64,000 nucleotides of DNA from Haloglomus litoreum (GCF_029338515.1 NZ_CP119988.1:2356001-2420000); one strand, 5' to 3'; counted from the first letter of the stretch, positions 23,822 through 33,959 are shown. The notes: generated by a model not told the origin, from the letters alone. Made by a program: numbers and translations.

Positions 23822-25834
23822 ATGAGTTCCGGTCCCGATTCCTCCCGCTTCGCGCGCGCATCCCGTGTCCTACTCGTCCTCGCTCTCGTCTCCTCGACAG
23901 TCGCCGCGGCCGCCGTTCCGGCGGCGGCCTACGTCGAGGGGAAACCCGATATCTCCGTCACGCTCTCCGACGGCACCGTCCAGCCCGGCGCCGAATCCAC
24001 GCTGGAACTGACGCTCGTCAACAGCGGGAAGGTGGAGGTGGGCGCAAGCGGCCAGGCGCTCGCCGGCAAGGAGCAGGTCGTCACCACCGCTCGCGGGACG
24101 GTGGTCCGTGTCGAGCCGGCCCGCAACAGGAACCCCATCGAGGTCAAGACCGGGGAGGTGGCCGTCGGCTCCGTCCCCGAGGGCGCCCGTCCGGTCCCGA
24201 TCCAGGTCTCGGTCCCCGAGAACGCCGAGCCCGGCACCTACGAACTGGATGTCGAGGTCGAGTACGAGCACTACGACTTCATCCCGGGCGGGAACGTCAA
24301 CAAGTACGGTGAGGAGCAGCGGACGAAGGAGTTCACCGTCGAGGTGACGGTCGAGGAGACCGCCCGGTTCGAGGTCGTCGACACGACCACGAACGTCCCG
24401 GTCGGCGGGAGCGGCGCGGTGAACGTCACCGTCGCGAACGTCGGCAACGAGGCGGCGTCCGACGCGTCGCTGTCGTTGCAGTCGACGAACGCGGCCCTGA
24501 CCTTCGGCGGCACGCCGACCGCCGAGTCCTACGTCGGCGAGTGGGCTCCCGGCGAGCGCCGGAGCGTCACCGTCGGCGCCGACGTGGCCTCCACTGCGAC
24601 GACCCGCTCGCTAGCCATCGCGACGACCGTCAGCTACGAGGACGTCGACGGTGACGCCCAGCAGGCGTCGCTCTCGACCGGCGTGGTGCCACGGTCGGAA
24701 CAGCGGTTCACCCTCGCGAGTGCCGAGACGAGCGCCGCCATCGGCGACCAGGGGCGCCTGACCGTCGCGCTCACGAACACCGGCGACCGGACGCTCGACG
24801 ACGCGACGGTCCGACTCGAGTCCAGCAACGCCGCGCTCACCTTCGGCGGGTCGCCGACGGCGCGGACGTTCGTCGGCGAGTGGGCACCCAACGAGACCCG
24901 CGAGTTCCAGGTGGAGGCCGGCTTCGCCCCCTCCGCCGAGGAGCGTAGCTACGCCCTCGACGCGACGGTCTCGTACACCAACCCCTCGGGTCGCACGGAG
25001 CGAACCGACCCGGTGACCGTCGGCGTCAGGCCGGCCCCCGAGCAGTCGTTCGACCTCGGCGGGCACGAGACCGCACTCCGGGTCGGCGAGGAGGGGGAGC
25101 TGACCGGACGCATCGTCAACGAGGGGCCGGGTGAGGTGGAGAACGCGGTCCTGGTGCTGGAGCCGCCCGCGAACGTCGTGACCGCCGAGCGCGAGTACGC
25201 CATCGGTGACCTCGGCCCACGCAGTAGCGCCGAGTTCCGGTACGACGTGGAGGTCTCCTCGGAGGCCCGCGAGGGGCCCCGCCAGTTCACCTACCGGCTG
25301 CGCTACGAGGACGACGGCGGTGACACGGTCACCTCCGACCCGCTGTACGCGCGTGGGAGCGTGGCCCAGCAGCGCGATACGTTCTCCGTGGACACGAACG
25401 CCTCGCTGGCCGCCGGCTCCAGCGAGACCATCGAGGTCCAGGTCACCAACGAGGGTGACGAACCCCTGACCGCCGTCAGCGCGAAGCTGTTCGCCGACGC
25501 ACCCATCGGCGCGAGCAACGACGAGGCGTTCGTCGAGGAGCTGGGACCGGGCGCCACCGAGACCCTGACCTTCCGCATCAGCGCGGCCGGCAGCGCCATC
25601 CCGAAGCCGTATCCCGTCTCGCTGGACTTCCAGTACGACGAGCCCGACGGTGACACGAAGATCTCCGACAGTTACCAGGTCGCTATCGACGTGACCGAGC
25701 GCCAGGGCGGCGGCCTGCTGTCGACGTTCGTGGTCCCCGGCGGGCTCGGCGGCGCGGGCCTGGGACTCGGCGTCGTGCTCTCGCTGGGTGGGCTGGCCGC
25801 GGTCGGCCTGGGCCTGGTCGGGCGACGGGAATGA
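23822..25834 (+). CDS. COG1361-like exported surface protein
   Basis: 670 residues. The Sec-type signal sequence ends near residue 38 (AAAVPAAAYVEG). Several beta-sandwich modules follow. Two are near-repeats: NAALTFGG-P-A, then VGEWAP, then a beta strand, occur twice about 120 residues apart. A single C-terminal membrane segment and GRRE tail anchor it with the body outside. Such COG1361/CARDB-like proteins are often paired with RND transporters. It overlaps the transporter gene by ATGA, so the two are translated together. The role is probably accessory or adaptor, by inference. Confidence 0.8.
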   Translation: MSSGPDSSRFARASRVLLVLALVSSTVAAAAVPAAAYVEGKPDISVTLSDGTVQPGAESTLELTLVNSGKVEVGASGQALAGKEQVVTTARGTVVRVEPARNRNPIEVKTGEVAVGSVPEGARPVPIQVSVPENAEPGTYELDVEVEYEHYDFIPGGNVNKYGEEQRTKEFTVEVTVEETARFEVVDTTTNVPVGGSGAVNVTVANVGNEAASDASLSLQSTNAALTFGGTPTAESYVGEWAPGERRSVTVGADVASTATTRSLAIATTVSYEDVDGDAQQASLSTGVVPRSEQRFTLASAETSAAIGDQGRLTVALTNTGDRTLDDATVRLESSNAALTFGGSPTARTFVGEWAPNETREFQVEAGFAPSAEERSYALDATVSYTNPSGRTERTDPVTVGVRPAPEQSFDLGGHETALRVGEEGELTGRIVNEGPGEVENAVLVLEPPANVVTAEREYAIGDLGPRSSAEFRYDVEVSSEAREGPRQFTYRLRYEDDGGDTVTSDPLYARGSVAQQRDTFSVDTNASLAAGSSETIEVQVTNEGDEPLTAVSAKLFADAPIGASNDEAFVEELGPGATETLTFRISAAGSAIPKPYPVSLDFQYDEPDGDTKISDSYQVAIDVTERQGGGLLSTFVVPGGLGGAGLGLGVVLSLGGLAAVGLGLVGRRE

Positions 25835-28404
25835 GCGGTCCTGTCGACTACCAGCGGTTCGTCGACGCGGCGGACGACCAGATCGTCAACCATCCCCGGC
25901 GCGTCGTCGGCGCGTTCCTCGTGCTGACGCTCGTGTTCGGCGCCGGCCTCGGCGCCGTCTCCACGGACGCCGGGACCGCGGGGTTCACGCAGGACGTGCC
26001 CGCGCAGGTGGCGTTCGAGGAGGTACAGAACGAGTTCGAAACGAGCGCGTTCGCGACCGATACCGGGAGCACCCAGCTCATCCAGCGCGGCGAGAACGTG
26101 CTCTCGAAGAAGGGACTGGTGCGGATGCTGGAGGTGCAGAACCGGGTCGAGGACCACGACGAACTGCGGGTCACGTCGACGGCGTCGGCCGCGACCATCG
26201 TCGCGACCACGCTGGACCCGGAGGCCCGGACGACCGAACAGCAGATCCGCGCGGTCGAGCGGGCCACGCCCCGCGAGATCGACCGCGCGGTCCAGACGGC
26301 GGCCGACCGGAACCCACGGTTCGTGGGGCTCCTCTCGAACGACTTCAACCGTGGCTCGGCGGCGGCCGGCGCGACCATCGGCGTCGTCACCCACGAGGTA
26401 CCCGCCGGACTCTCGGCATCGGCGGGGCAGGGCGGAACCAGCCCGCTGACGCCGCTCCAGCTCCGGACGGATTACGTCGTCGACAGCGTCGGCGGCGACA
26501 TCATCGTCTTCGGCTCGGGGATCATCTCCGCGGAGTTCAGCAACGTCATCTTCGACTCGCTGATCATCGTCGTCCCGGCGGCGGTCCTGTTCATCCTCCT
26601 GTTCCTCATCATCTCCTACCGGGACCTCGCAGACCTCATGCTGGGGATGGTGGCGCTGGCGATGGCACTGATCTGGACGTTCGGGTTCATGGGGCTCGCG
26701 GGTATCCCGTTCAACCAGATCCTCATCACCATCCCGCCGCTGTTGCTGGCGGTGGGCATCGACTTCGGGATACACGCGGTGAACCGCTATCGGGAGGAGC
26801 GGGTCACGGGACTGGATATCGGCCCGGCGATGCGCGTGACGACCGACCAGCTGCTCGTGGCGTTCTTCATCGTCACGGGCACGACGGTCATCGGGTTCTC
26901 CGCGAACCTCACCTCCGCGCTGCCACCCATCCGGGACTTCGGCATCGTCGCCGCCGTCGGCATCGTGTTCACCTTCCTCATCTTCGGGGTGTTCCTGCCG
27001 GCGGCGAAGGTGCTGCTCGACCGCTCCCGGCAGAAGTACCCCATCCCCACCTTCTCGACGACGCCGCTCGGCGCGGAGGGCTCGCGGCTCGGCCGGGCGC
27101 TCTCGGGCGGGGTCTTCATCGCGAAGCGGACGCCGGCCGTCTTCCTCGTCGTCGCGCTGGTCGCGTCGGGCGGGATGGCCTACCACGCGACAGGCGTGGA
27201 CACGACGTTCTCGAACGAGGACTTCCTGCCGCCGGAGGAGAACCCGGACTACCTGATGGCGCTCCCGGAGCCGTTCAAGCCATCGGAGTACAGCGTGACG
27301 GCGCTGACCAACTTCCTCTCCGAGAAGTTCGAGTCCAGCCAGTCGGATACGGTCACGGTGTACGTGGAGGGGCCGTTGCAACAGGACCAGGCGCTGGAGG
27401 TGCTGTATCGGGCGGGTGACGACCCGCCGGACGCGCTCGTCCAGCAGAACGGGCGAGCGGACGCCACCTCCGTCGTCAGCGTCATCGACGATTACGCCGC
27501 CCGGGACGAGGAGTTCCGCGAGCTGGTCGCCCGCAACGACCGCAACGGCAACGGCGTCCCCGACGACGACCTGCCGGCCGTGTACGACGCGCTCCTGGCC
27601 GAGGACTCGCCCGTCCGTGGACAGGCGCTGCGCTACATCACCGAGGACCGGCGCTCGACCCGGCTCGTCTACAGCGTGAAGGCCGACGCCACGCAGGGCG
27701 AGATCACCGAGGACGCACGGAGCGTCGCGGCCGACATGGAGCGGCCACGGACGTCGCTCGTCGCCATCGCGACCGGGTCGACCGTCGTCTTCGAGGCCAT
27801 CTCGGGGCTGATCCTCGACTCCGCGGTCACGTCGCTGATCATCGCGCTGACAGGGACGGCCGTCTTCCTCCTGTTCGTCTACTGGGTACTGGAAGGCAAA
27901 CCCTCGATGGGGGTCGCCAATCTCATCCCCATCGTGGTGACGGTCTCGTTCGTCGCGGGGTCGATGCGCGTGTTCGGTATCTCGTTCAACGCCTTCACCG
28001 CCACGATACTGGCCATCACCATCGGCCTGGGCATCGACTACTCCGTCCACGTCACCCACCGGTTCGCCGACGAGTACCGGGAACGCGAGCTGTACGAGGC
28101 CCTGGACCGGACCGTCCGGGGGACCGGCGGCGCGCTCGCGGGCTCGATGCTGACGACGGTGTTCGGCATCGGCGTGCTCGTCCTGTCCGTCTTCCCCGCC
28201 ATCGGCCAGTTCGGCATCCTCACCGGCCTGAGCGTCATCTACGCCTTCGTCTCCTCGCTGCTGGTCCTCCCCTCCGCGCTGGTCGTCTGGGCCCGCCTCT
28301 TCGGCGGCGGCGGCGGCCTCGCGAGCGACGAGCCGTCGACCGGACCCACGCCGGAGGACGTGTCGGCCACGGGGGGCGACGTGTCCGCGGGCGAGGCGGG
28401 CTAG
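25831..28404 (+). CDS. MMPL/RND family transporter
   Basis: 857 residues. One N-terminal membrane helix is followed by an external domain, then five to six helices (about 245-400), a second external domain and a final helix bundle to about residue 830. This two-fold repeat, with GIDFGIHAVNRYREE and its echo GIDYSVHVTHRFADEY, is the RND/MMPL signature. These proteins export lipids, hopanoids or drugs. The C-terminal 35 residues are acidic and probably cytoplasmic. It is coupled to the COG1361-like partner through an ATGA overlap. Confidence 0.92.
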   Translation: MSGPVDYQRFVDAADDQIVNHPRRVVGAFLVLTLVFGAGLGAVSTDAGTAGFTQDVPAQVAFEEVQNEFETSAFATDTGSTQLIQRGENVLSKKGLVRMLEVQNRVEDHDELRVTSTASAATIVATTLDPEARTTEQQIRAVERATPREIDRAVQTAADRNPRFVGLLSNDFNRGSAAAGATIGVVTHEVPAGLSASAGQGGTSPLTPLQLRTDYVVDSVGGDIIVFGSGIISAEFSNVIFDSLIIVVPAAVLFILLFLIISYRDLADLMLGMVALAMALIWTFGFMGLAGIPFNQILITIPPLLLAVGIDFGIHAVNRYREERVTGLDIGPAMRVTTDQLLVAFFIVTGTTVIGFSANLTSALPPIRDFGIVAAVGIVFTFLIFGVFLPAAKVLLDRSRQKYPIPTFSTTPLGAEGSRLGRALSGGVFIAKRTPAVFLVVALVASGGMAYHATGVDTTFSNEDFLPPEENPDYLMALPEPFKPSEYSVTALTNFLSEKFESSQSDTVTVYVEGPLQQDQALEVLYRAGDDPPDALVQQNGRADATSVVSVIDDYAARDEEFRELVARNDRNGNGVPDDDLPAVYDALLAEDSPVRGQALRYITEDRRSTRLVYSVKADATQGEITEDARSVAADMERPRTSLVAIATGSTVVFEAISGLILDSAVTSLIIALTGTAVFLLFVYWVLEGKPSMGVANLIPIVVTVSFVAGSMRVFGISFNAFTATILAITIGLGIDYSVHVTHRFADEYRERELYEALDRTVRGTGGALAGSMLTTVFGIGVLVLSVFPAIGQFGILTGLSVIYAFVSSLLVLPSALVVWARLFGGGGGLASDEPSTGPTPEDVSATGGDVSAGEAG

Positions 28405-28514
28405 CGCCAGCGGGCCGAAACCGGCGGTAGCAACCCCGGAACAGACGTTTTGATGTTGTTGTCAGAATCGCTTAAGGGACGGATGTGTACCATCCGGGTA
28501 CGCGAACCCGTCCC

Positions 28515-29126
28515 ATGTCCCACCCATCGACATCCAGCGAGACCGTCCCGCGCCCCGCGCCGGAGCGACTGGCGAGGGTCTCCGGGAGCAACGTCGCCGT
28601 GGTGGGGGAGCCGATGGTCGGCAAGAGCGGCGCTGCCCTCGATACCCTCCGGGCGGCCGTCGATGACGGTCGCGAGGCTCTCCTGATCTCGGCAGCCCGC
28701 GGCCCGGGCCGACTCCCCCTCCCCGAGGGCGTGACCGTCGTGGACTGCACGCCCGGCCCGCCATCCGACGACGCGGTCTCGGTGAACTCGCCGGGCGACC
28801 TGACCGGCATCGGGATGCCCGTGTCCCGCTTCCTGAACGACGCCGACCGACCGGTGGTCACGGTGGATTCACTGACCTCGCTGCTGCTCTACTCGGAGAC
28901 CCGGTCGGTCTTCCGCTTCCTCTCGGTGCTCTCCACACAGGTCGCCCGAGCCGGTGGGCTCGGACTCTACCTCGTCGACGAGGGCGCCCACGACGAGCGG
29001 ACCTCCCGGACGTTCGCGCAGCTGTTCGACGGACAGGTCCGACTCCGGGACGGGCTGGGTGGGCCCGAGGCCCGGGGGAAGGGCGTGGACGCACTGCCGG
29101 CGGAGTGGATCCCCGCCCGTCGCTGA
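28515..29126 (+). CDS. RecA/KaiC-like P-loop protein (DUF7504-like)
   Basis: 203 residues. The Walker A motif is GEPMVGKSG (G31-S38), and the strand VVTVDSLTSLLLY is a Walker B-like segment. It is much shorter than KaiC and lacks a second domain. Haloarchaea have many such single-domain proteins near signal-transduction genes; their role is not established. GTG at 28485 would add ten residues. I choose the ATG because a cttaagg element (28471-28477) lies about 41 bases before it and only 11 before the GTG. Confidence 0.7.
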   Translation: MSHPSTSSETVPRPAPERLARVSGSNVAVVGEPMVGKSGAALDTLRAAVDDGREALLISAARGPGRLPLPEGVTVVDCTPGPPSDDAVSVNSPGDLTGIGMPVSRFLNDADRPVVTVDSLTSLLLYSETRSVFRFLSVLSTQVARAGGLGLYLVDEGAHDERTSRTFAQLFDGQVRLRDGLGGPEARGKGVDALPAEWIPARR

Positions 29127-29162
29127 GACGCCCGGTCGAGGCCGGCGGCGCCGACCGCTCGG

Positions 29163-29963
29163 TCAGTGCCAGCGCTCGCGCAGCGCGGTCGCCTGCTCCG
29201 GGTCGTGCCCGAGCAGGACGGTGGCATCGGTCCGACGCTCGATGTCCTTCAGCCGGCGGAGCGACTCCCGCCACGCCTGGTTGCTGGTCGTGAGCGACTG
29301 CCCCATCGGCGCCTCGTCCTCGTAGTTCGGTCGGAGGAACGCCTCGTCCCCCGCGACGAGGACCGTCCCGTGGGCGTCCGTCTCGAGCCGTGCGCCCAGC
29401 AGCCCGGGCGTGTGCCCCGGCAGGTGGAGCAGGTCGAAGCCCGCCAGCAGTTGCCGCTCGTCCGCCACCACCTGCCAGTTCAGGTCGTGGTCGAAGTCGC
29501 TGGCGAGGTAGGCGTTCGCTCCCGCCGGCGTCTTCGCGGACAGGTACGCGAACTCGACCTCCCGCTGGTGGACGTACACCGGAACGTCCGTCCCGGCGAA
29601 CTCGTAGAGGCCGCCGGCGTGGTCGAGGTGGAGGTGGCTCTGGACCACCACGTCGATGTCGTCCAGCGCGTAGCCGACGTCTCCCAGAGCCGTCTCGAGG
29701 TCCCGCTCGGCGGCGTCGGGGTGTGCGAACGCCTCGAACAGCGGCTCTGGCCAGTAGCCGTCGGCGGCCTCCGGGTGCGAGCCGGTGTCCCAGAGCACGG
29801 TCGCCTCGGGGTGGTCGACCAGCAGGTTCCAGACCGCGAACTCCCCGTAGTCGGCGTCGGGGTTCCGGTTGGAGTAGGTCGCGGCCGTCGTCCCGTCGAC
29901 GGCGAAGTTCCGGTCGGACATGATCGTCCCGCGGTCCAGCAGGTGGAGGTCCATCTCGACCAT
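29163..29963 (-). CDS. MBL-fold hydrolase of the N-acyl-homoserine-lactonase-like group
   Basis: 266 residues. The metal motif HLHLDHAGG starts at His110 (H110, H112, D114, H115). LPGHTPGLLG and the bridging Asp in VLVAGDEAFLRPNYE complete the site. The order and the NLLVDHPEATVLWDTG strand fit AiiA-like lactonases. Actual lactone substrates in a haloarchaeon are unproven. The start at 29963 removes a Pro/Arg-rich upstream extension. Confidence 0.85.
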   Translation of the reverse strand: MVEMDLHLLDRGTIMSDRNFAVDGTTAATYSNRNPDADYGEFAVWNLLVDHPEATVLWDTGSHPEAADGYWPEPLFEAFAHPDAAERDLETALGDVGYALDDIDVVVQSHLHLDHAGGLYEFAGTDVPVYVHQREVEFAYLSAKTPAGANAYLASDFDHDLNWQVVADERQLLAGFDLLHLPGHTPGLLGARLETDAHGTVLVAGDEAFLRPNYEDEAPMGQSLTTSNQAWRESLRRLKDIERRTDATVLLGHDPEQATALRERWH

Positions 29964-30120
29964 ACGCCGACTACGCGCCCACGGACCAAAACCCCCACTC
30001 ACCACCACCCGAGCCGAGTACCCTCGGACGTATCGGGTCACTACACGGTACCCGGTCCACCACCAGCAGGATGGGAGTCCGCAGCAAACGGTTTGGCACC
30101 GACTGGGGTAGCGGGTCTTC

Positions 30121-31185
30121 ATGCCCTCGACGCGGCGCGCGTTGCTCCGGTCGGTCGCTGCTGGCGCAGCCGTCTCCCCCCTTCCCGGCCTCGGCCGGGC
30201 CACCGCAGCGGAGCCACGTGTCCCCACGGTCATCGGCCCCGATGGACCGGGCGTCCCCGTGTCGATACCTCGCCGGTGCCAGGAGGCCTACGAGCGGGCG
30301 TATCGGGCGACTCGAACGCTCGCCGACCGACTGGCCGATGCCGGAAGCGGAACCGATCTGACGGTCGCCGTCACGTCCGACGCGGACCGGTGGTGCGGGG
30401 AGCGCCGACTCCCACGACTGCAGGTCCGGGTCACCGGGGCGGACCACCCGCCCGTCCCCCGGGAGTTCGCCGACCTCCCGGTCGAGGTGGCCGACGTGGC
30501 CCGGCGGGAACGCGGCACGGGCGGCGGGGAGCGGTCGCGGGCGACCGGGACCTGTGCCGACCCCTGCAACCTTCGGAACTTCGACCCCGTCCCGGGCGGC
30601 GTGTTCGCCGAGGGAGGGACGACGACCTGGGTCGTCCGGCTGCTCGACACCGACTACCTGCTGACCGCGAACCACACCCTCCAGTCGGGCGACCCGGGCT
30701 GTGGCGACGTGGAGACCTCCATCCTCTACCAGTACCGCCAGCGGGTCGGTCCGGTCCTCGCAGGCGACGACGTCGAGGACTGGGCGCTCGTGGGGCTGGG
30801 ACGCGATGCGGACGTGAGCGGGTTCCACCCCGGGGTGCCACAGCGGGAGGAGCGGTTCGGCGGCCACTTCAGCATCCGTGGGCTGCTGGATGTCATCGCC
30901 AGACGCGAGACACTCTACGCGCTCGGGACGACGACCTGCGAGACGGCCGGCCCGGCGGACTGGATCGGGACACACCTGAGCGAGTGCGGCCGCAGTACGC
31001 CCGTGGCCAGCGTGGACGCCGTCTCCGACTACGGTGACTCCGGCGGGCCGGTGTACGGCATCCGGGGGGAGCACCTGGTGTTCCATCACATGGGGAACAG
31101 TGCCATCATCTGCGGCCCCGGGTTGAGTGGTGTGCCCGGCGTCCACCTCAGCAGCAAGTACGGGTTCTCGTTCGCGACCGGGTGA
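30121..31185 (+). CDS. Tat-exported trypsin-fold serine protease
   Basis: 354 residues. The twin-arginine signal TRRALLRSVAAGAAVSPL ends near residue 30. The chymotrypsin-type triad is visible: His185 in LTANHTLQ, Asp220 in DDVEDWALVG and Ser307 in YGDSGGPVYG. Paired cysteines (for example near 145/149 and 194) suggest disulfides. It differs from the usual subtilase (halolysin) exoproteases of halophiles. It is probably secreted and folded before export. It stands alone on the plus strand. Confidence 0.85.
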   Translation: MPSTRRALLRSVAAGAAVSPLPGLGRATAAEPRVPTVIGPDGPGVPVSIPRRCQEAYERAYRATRTLADRLADAGSGTDLTVAVTSDADRWCGERRLPRLQVRVTGADHPPVPREFADLPVEVADVARRERGTGGGERSRATGTCADPCNLRNFDPVPGGVFAEGGTTTWVVRLLDTDYLLTANHTLQSGDPGCGDVETSILYQYRQRVGPVLAGDDVEDWALVGLGRDADVSGFHPGVPQREERFGGHFSIRGLLDVIARRETLYALGTTTCETAGPADWIGTHLSECGRSTPVASVDAVSDYGDSGGPVYGIRGEHLVFHHMGNSAIICGPGLSGVPGVHLSSKYGFSFATG

Positions 31186-31198
31186 GGTCGGGAGGGGG

Positions 31199-32395
31199 CT
31201 ACAACCGAGGGAGCGAGCCGATGAGACCGCCGGAGTCGGTCGGGGAGTCCGTCGGGGTCGGAGTGGCATCAGTCGGGTCCGGAGCAGCGGTCGTCGGGGT
31301 CGATACCGGCGTCGCACCGCTCGTGGGCGTGTCACCGCCGTCGTCACCCAGCACGCCGTCCTCGGTCGCCGTCGGCGTCGGGCTGGCCGTCGGCGTCGCG
31401 TCCACGCTACTGTCCCCGCCCGCGCTGCTGTTCCCGCTCTCGTTCTTCGTCCCGAAGATGTCCGTCTCGAACTCCTGGACGTAGGTCATCCGATCCAGCG
31501 GGACGCGGACCTGCTGGCCGGTACCGGGGAGTTCGACCTTCGCGTAGAAGTCGATGCGGAGCGTGGTCCGCTGGTCGTTCTGGAGGTGCGAGACCCACCA
31601 GTCGTCGAGGTTCCGGTTGTCGATGGTCGGGGTCGTGGTGATGGTCTCCGTGGTCTCACCGGGGATGACGTAGGTCCGTTCCGTCGCGCCCTCACCCATC
31701 GAGATGTTGTTCATGGAGATCTCGTACCCGACCTCCGTGATGGTGTAGGGCTCGAGCTGGGGGTTGTAGACGACGAACTCCATCGGGATGGGCGTCTCCT
31801 GGCTGTCGACCTCTCCCCACTCCCCGCTGGTCCGGTTGATGTAGAGGACGGGGTTGTCGTAGACGGGGCTCTCCGGGCCGTTCACCGGCCGCGTCTCGTT
31901 GGAGGCGAACGCGCTGATGATGTCGGTCTCGACCCGCTTGCGCTGGTCGAGGTCGAACGAGCGGTTGCCCAGCAGCGAGGTCTTGACCGTCGCGTCGATG
32001 GTGACGTTGGTCACCTCGTCGTTGCGGATGTGCGAGACCCACCACGGCGGGATGCGGTCGTTGAGCATCCGCGTCTCGAACGGGAGCGTGGTGTTGCCCG
32101 ACTCCACGTCCAGCCCCGCCTTCGACCCGTGGGCCATCTCCACGTCGTTCATGGAGACGGTGTAGTTGACCGTCGAGCCGCCGAGGCGGACCCCGATGGG
32201 GTTGGGGTTGTTGACGACCAGGTCGGTCAGGATGATGGTCCGGTCCTGATCGACCTCGCCGAATCGGTTCTCCACGTCGACGACCGACGGAGCGCCGATC
32301 ACGCCGAGGGCGAAGGCGCCGCCGAGGCTGGCGATCAACACCCCGAGCGCGGCGACGACGGCCTTCACCCGGGCGATCGCACGGTCGTCCATCAT
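31199..32395 (-). CDS. LEA type-2 (WHy-like) domain membrane-anchored protein
   Basis: 398 residues. An uncleaved N-terminal helix (ARVKAVVAALGVLIASLGGAF) is followed by two WHy/LEA14-like repeats, about 45-165 and 195-315. Each holds LVVNNPNP or FVVYNPQ and a matching PWWVSH or DWWVSH strand. The C-terminal 80 residues are a Thr/Pro/Ser/Asp-rich tail typical of glycosylated haloarchaeal surface proteins. LEA14 domains are linked to desiccation and osmotic stress. The start at 32395 (two adjacent ATGs) is supported by a gttgata element about 30 bases upstream. Confidence 0.78.
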   Translation of the reverse strand: MMDDRAIARVKAVVAALGVLIASLGGAFALGVIGAPSVVDVENRFGEVDQDRTIILTDLVVNNPNPIGVRLGGSTVNYTVSMNDVEMAHGSKAGLDVESGNTTLPFETRMLNDRIPPWWVSHIRNDEVTNVTIDATVKTSLLGNRSFDLDQRKRVETDIISAFASNETRPVNGPESPVYDNPVLYINRTSGEWGEVDSQETPIPMEFVVYNPQLEPYTITEVGYEISMNNISMGEGATERTYVIPGETTETITTTPTIDNRNLDDWWVSHLQNDQRTTLRIDFYAKVELPGTGQQVRVPLDRMTYVQEFETDIFGTKNESGNSSAGGDSSVDATPTASPTPTATEDGVLGDDGGDTPTSGATPVSTPTTAAPDPTDATPTPTDSPTDSGGLIGSLPRL

Positions 32396-32455
32396 ACCCG
32401 GTCGGAATCGTGGCCGGCGTATCAACCTTCTGTCCCTTCGTCGTCGACGGTTCGT

Positions 32456-33511
32456 TCAGTCAGCGGCCTGCCGTGTCTCCCCGCCACGAAGCATCGGCCG
32501 GGGCGCGCTCAGCAGGCCCAGGAACCCACCGACCACGGCCGCCATGAAGACCGCGCCGACCCAGAGGTGGACCGTCCACGACAGCCCGCCTCGGGCGGCG
32601 AGGGAGGCGAAGTGACCCGCGACGAGCGCCGCCGGCGGGACGGCCCCGACGACCGGCGGCCACCGCCCCGCGTCGAGTGTCCACCGTGCCAGCCACACGC
32701 CGCTCTCGGCCAGCAGGCCGGCACCGACGTACCAGGGGACCAGCCACGGGTGGGCCCCGAGCCAGGCGCCGGCGGCCGCCGGGACGACGACGAGCAGCGC
32801 GACCACCCCCGGGGCGAGTCGCACGCGGGTCGACAGGAAGAGGACCACCGCCGCGACCAGGCCCGCGTGGAAGAGGAGCCCGGACAGCCCGTGGGCCGCC
32901 CCCACACCGCCGCTGCCGGCGAGCAGGAAGGCCGGGTGGGCGTAGACGGTGAAGACGGTCGCGACGACGGCGGCGAGCGTGGCGGTGACGACGAGCGGCC
33001 CCTGCGCGACCCAGCCCTCGGTGGGCTCGCCCGAACGGGCCCTGGCGAGCGTCGCGCGCAGGGGCGAGGTGCAGAACAACACGCCGCCCGTCGCCAGCGC
33101 GAGGTGTGTCGGGCTGGCGAGCGCCTCGACATCCGCCTCCGCGCCGAAGGTCGCGTGCCAGAGCGCGTCGCCCGGGCCCGCCAGCGCGAAGAGGACGAGG
33201 CCGACGAGGCCGAGGCCGTAGCCCGTCGGGACCGCATCCAGCCAGTCCGCCCCGCGCCAGCGCTCCCGCTGGATGACGACCGCCAGCAGCCCGGCGACAG
33301 CGAGGAACCCGGAGTAGATGACGGTGTGCTCCGGCGTGAGGAACCCCTCCTCGGCGAAGGAGAACCCCTCGACGTGGGACCGGACGTCCAGCACCAGCCC
33401 CGCCGTCCCCCAGCAGACGCAGGCGGTCACCAGCCAGTCGAGGCGGCGGTCGGCGAGCCAGTCGGTCCCGTCGCCGTCGGTGCCCGTCGCGGAGACCGTC
33501 GTTCCCGTCAT
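32456..33511 (-). CDS. Polytopic membrane protein, function unknown
   Basis: 351 residues with about nine membrane segments spread over the length and short loops. LADRRLDWLVTACVCWGTAGLV leads into the first. A conserved-looking HVEGFSFAEEGFLTPEHTVIYSG stretch follows it, and HLALATGGVLF and HPWLVPWYVGAG lie further on. The His-rich loop positions are reminiscent of membrane enzymes, but I cannot place the family. It lies 60 bases downstream of nothing obvious and precedes the LEA gene on the same strand. Confidence 0.65.
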   Translation of the reverse strand: MTGTTVSATGTDGDGTDWLADRRLDWLVTACVCWGTAGLVLDVRSHVEGFSFAEEGFLTPEHTVIYSGFLAVAGLLAVVIQRERWRGADWLDAVPTGYGLGLVGLVLFALAGPGDALWHATFGAEADVEALASPTHLALATGGVLFCTSPLRATLARARSGEPTEGWVAQGPLVVTATLAAVVATVFTVYAHPAFLLAGSGGVGAAHGLSGLLFHAGLVAAVVLFLSTRVRLAPGVVALLVVVPAAAGAWLGAHPWLVPWYVGAGLLAESGVWLARWTLDAGRWPPVVGAVPPAALVAGHFASLAARGGLSWTVHLWVGAVFMAAVVGGFLGLLSAPRPMLRGGETRQAAD

Positions 33512-33666
33512 GTCGAGCCGTGGCACGGTCACGGTCGAAAGGGTAGTGCCGGACCTGACCGGTCGTTCATGACCACGGTGTCGGCGGTCCGGAGCAGCTG
33601 CCGCGCCCCCGGCCCGGTCGTCGCGCGAAACGGCAGTCTCAAGTGGTCGCCGCCGGAGGCTCGCGT

Positions 33667-33855
33667 ATGGAATCTACGGCCACGTCGGACAAGTCCGTGG
33701 GGTTGAGCGTCCTCTTCGGGGCGCTGGGTGTCGTCGCGGCGCTCGGGATGTTCCTCACGGCCATCGCTCACGACCAGCTCGGCTCGGGCATCGCCTTCGC
33801 CGTCGCGATGATCGGCGGCGCGCTGTCGGTCGCTGCCGTCCACATCTACGGCTGA
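33667..33855 (+). CDS. Two-helix small membrane protein
   Basis: 62 residues: hydrophilic MESTATSDKSV, then membrane segments at about 13-33 and 39-60. It resembles small haloarchaeal DUF proteins of unknown function. Third-position G/C bias supports coding. The next gene lies 104 bases further on. Confidence 0.65.
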   Translation: MESTATSDKSVGLSVLFGALGVVAALGMFLTAIAHDQLGSGIAFAVAMIGGALSVAAVHIYG

Positions 33856-33959
33856 CCGACGATCCGGCTATCGTCGGTTGCGCCCCCGAGTCTCCGGAAA
33901 TCCGGCACGTGTGATACGAACCGACAACCGTTAAGTCCGTCCCGCCCCTACTGGTTTCC

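Noticed and set aside
25672-28059. 795-codon antisense open frame opposite the MMPL transporter
   Set aside because: Arg/Asp-rich frame with no recognisable domain. The plus strand encodes an unambiguous transporter.
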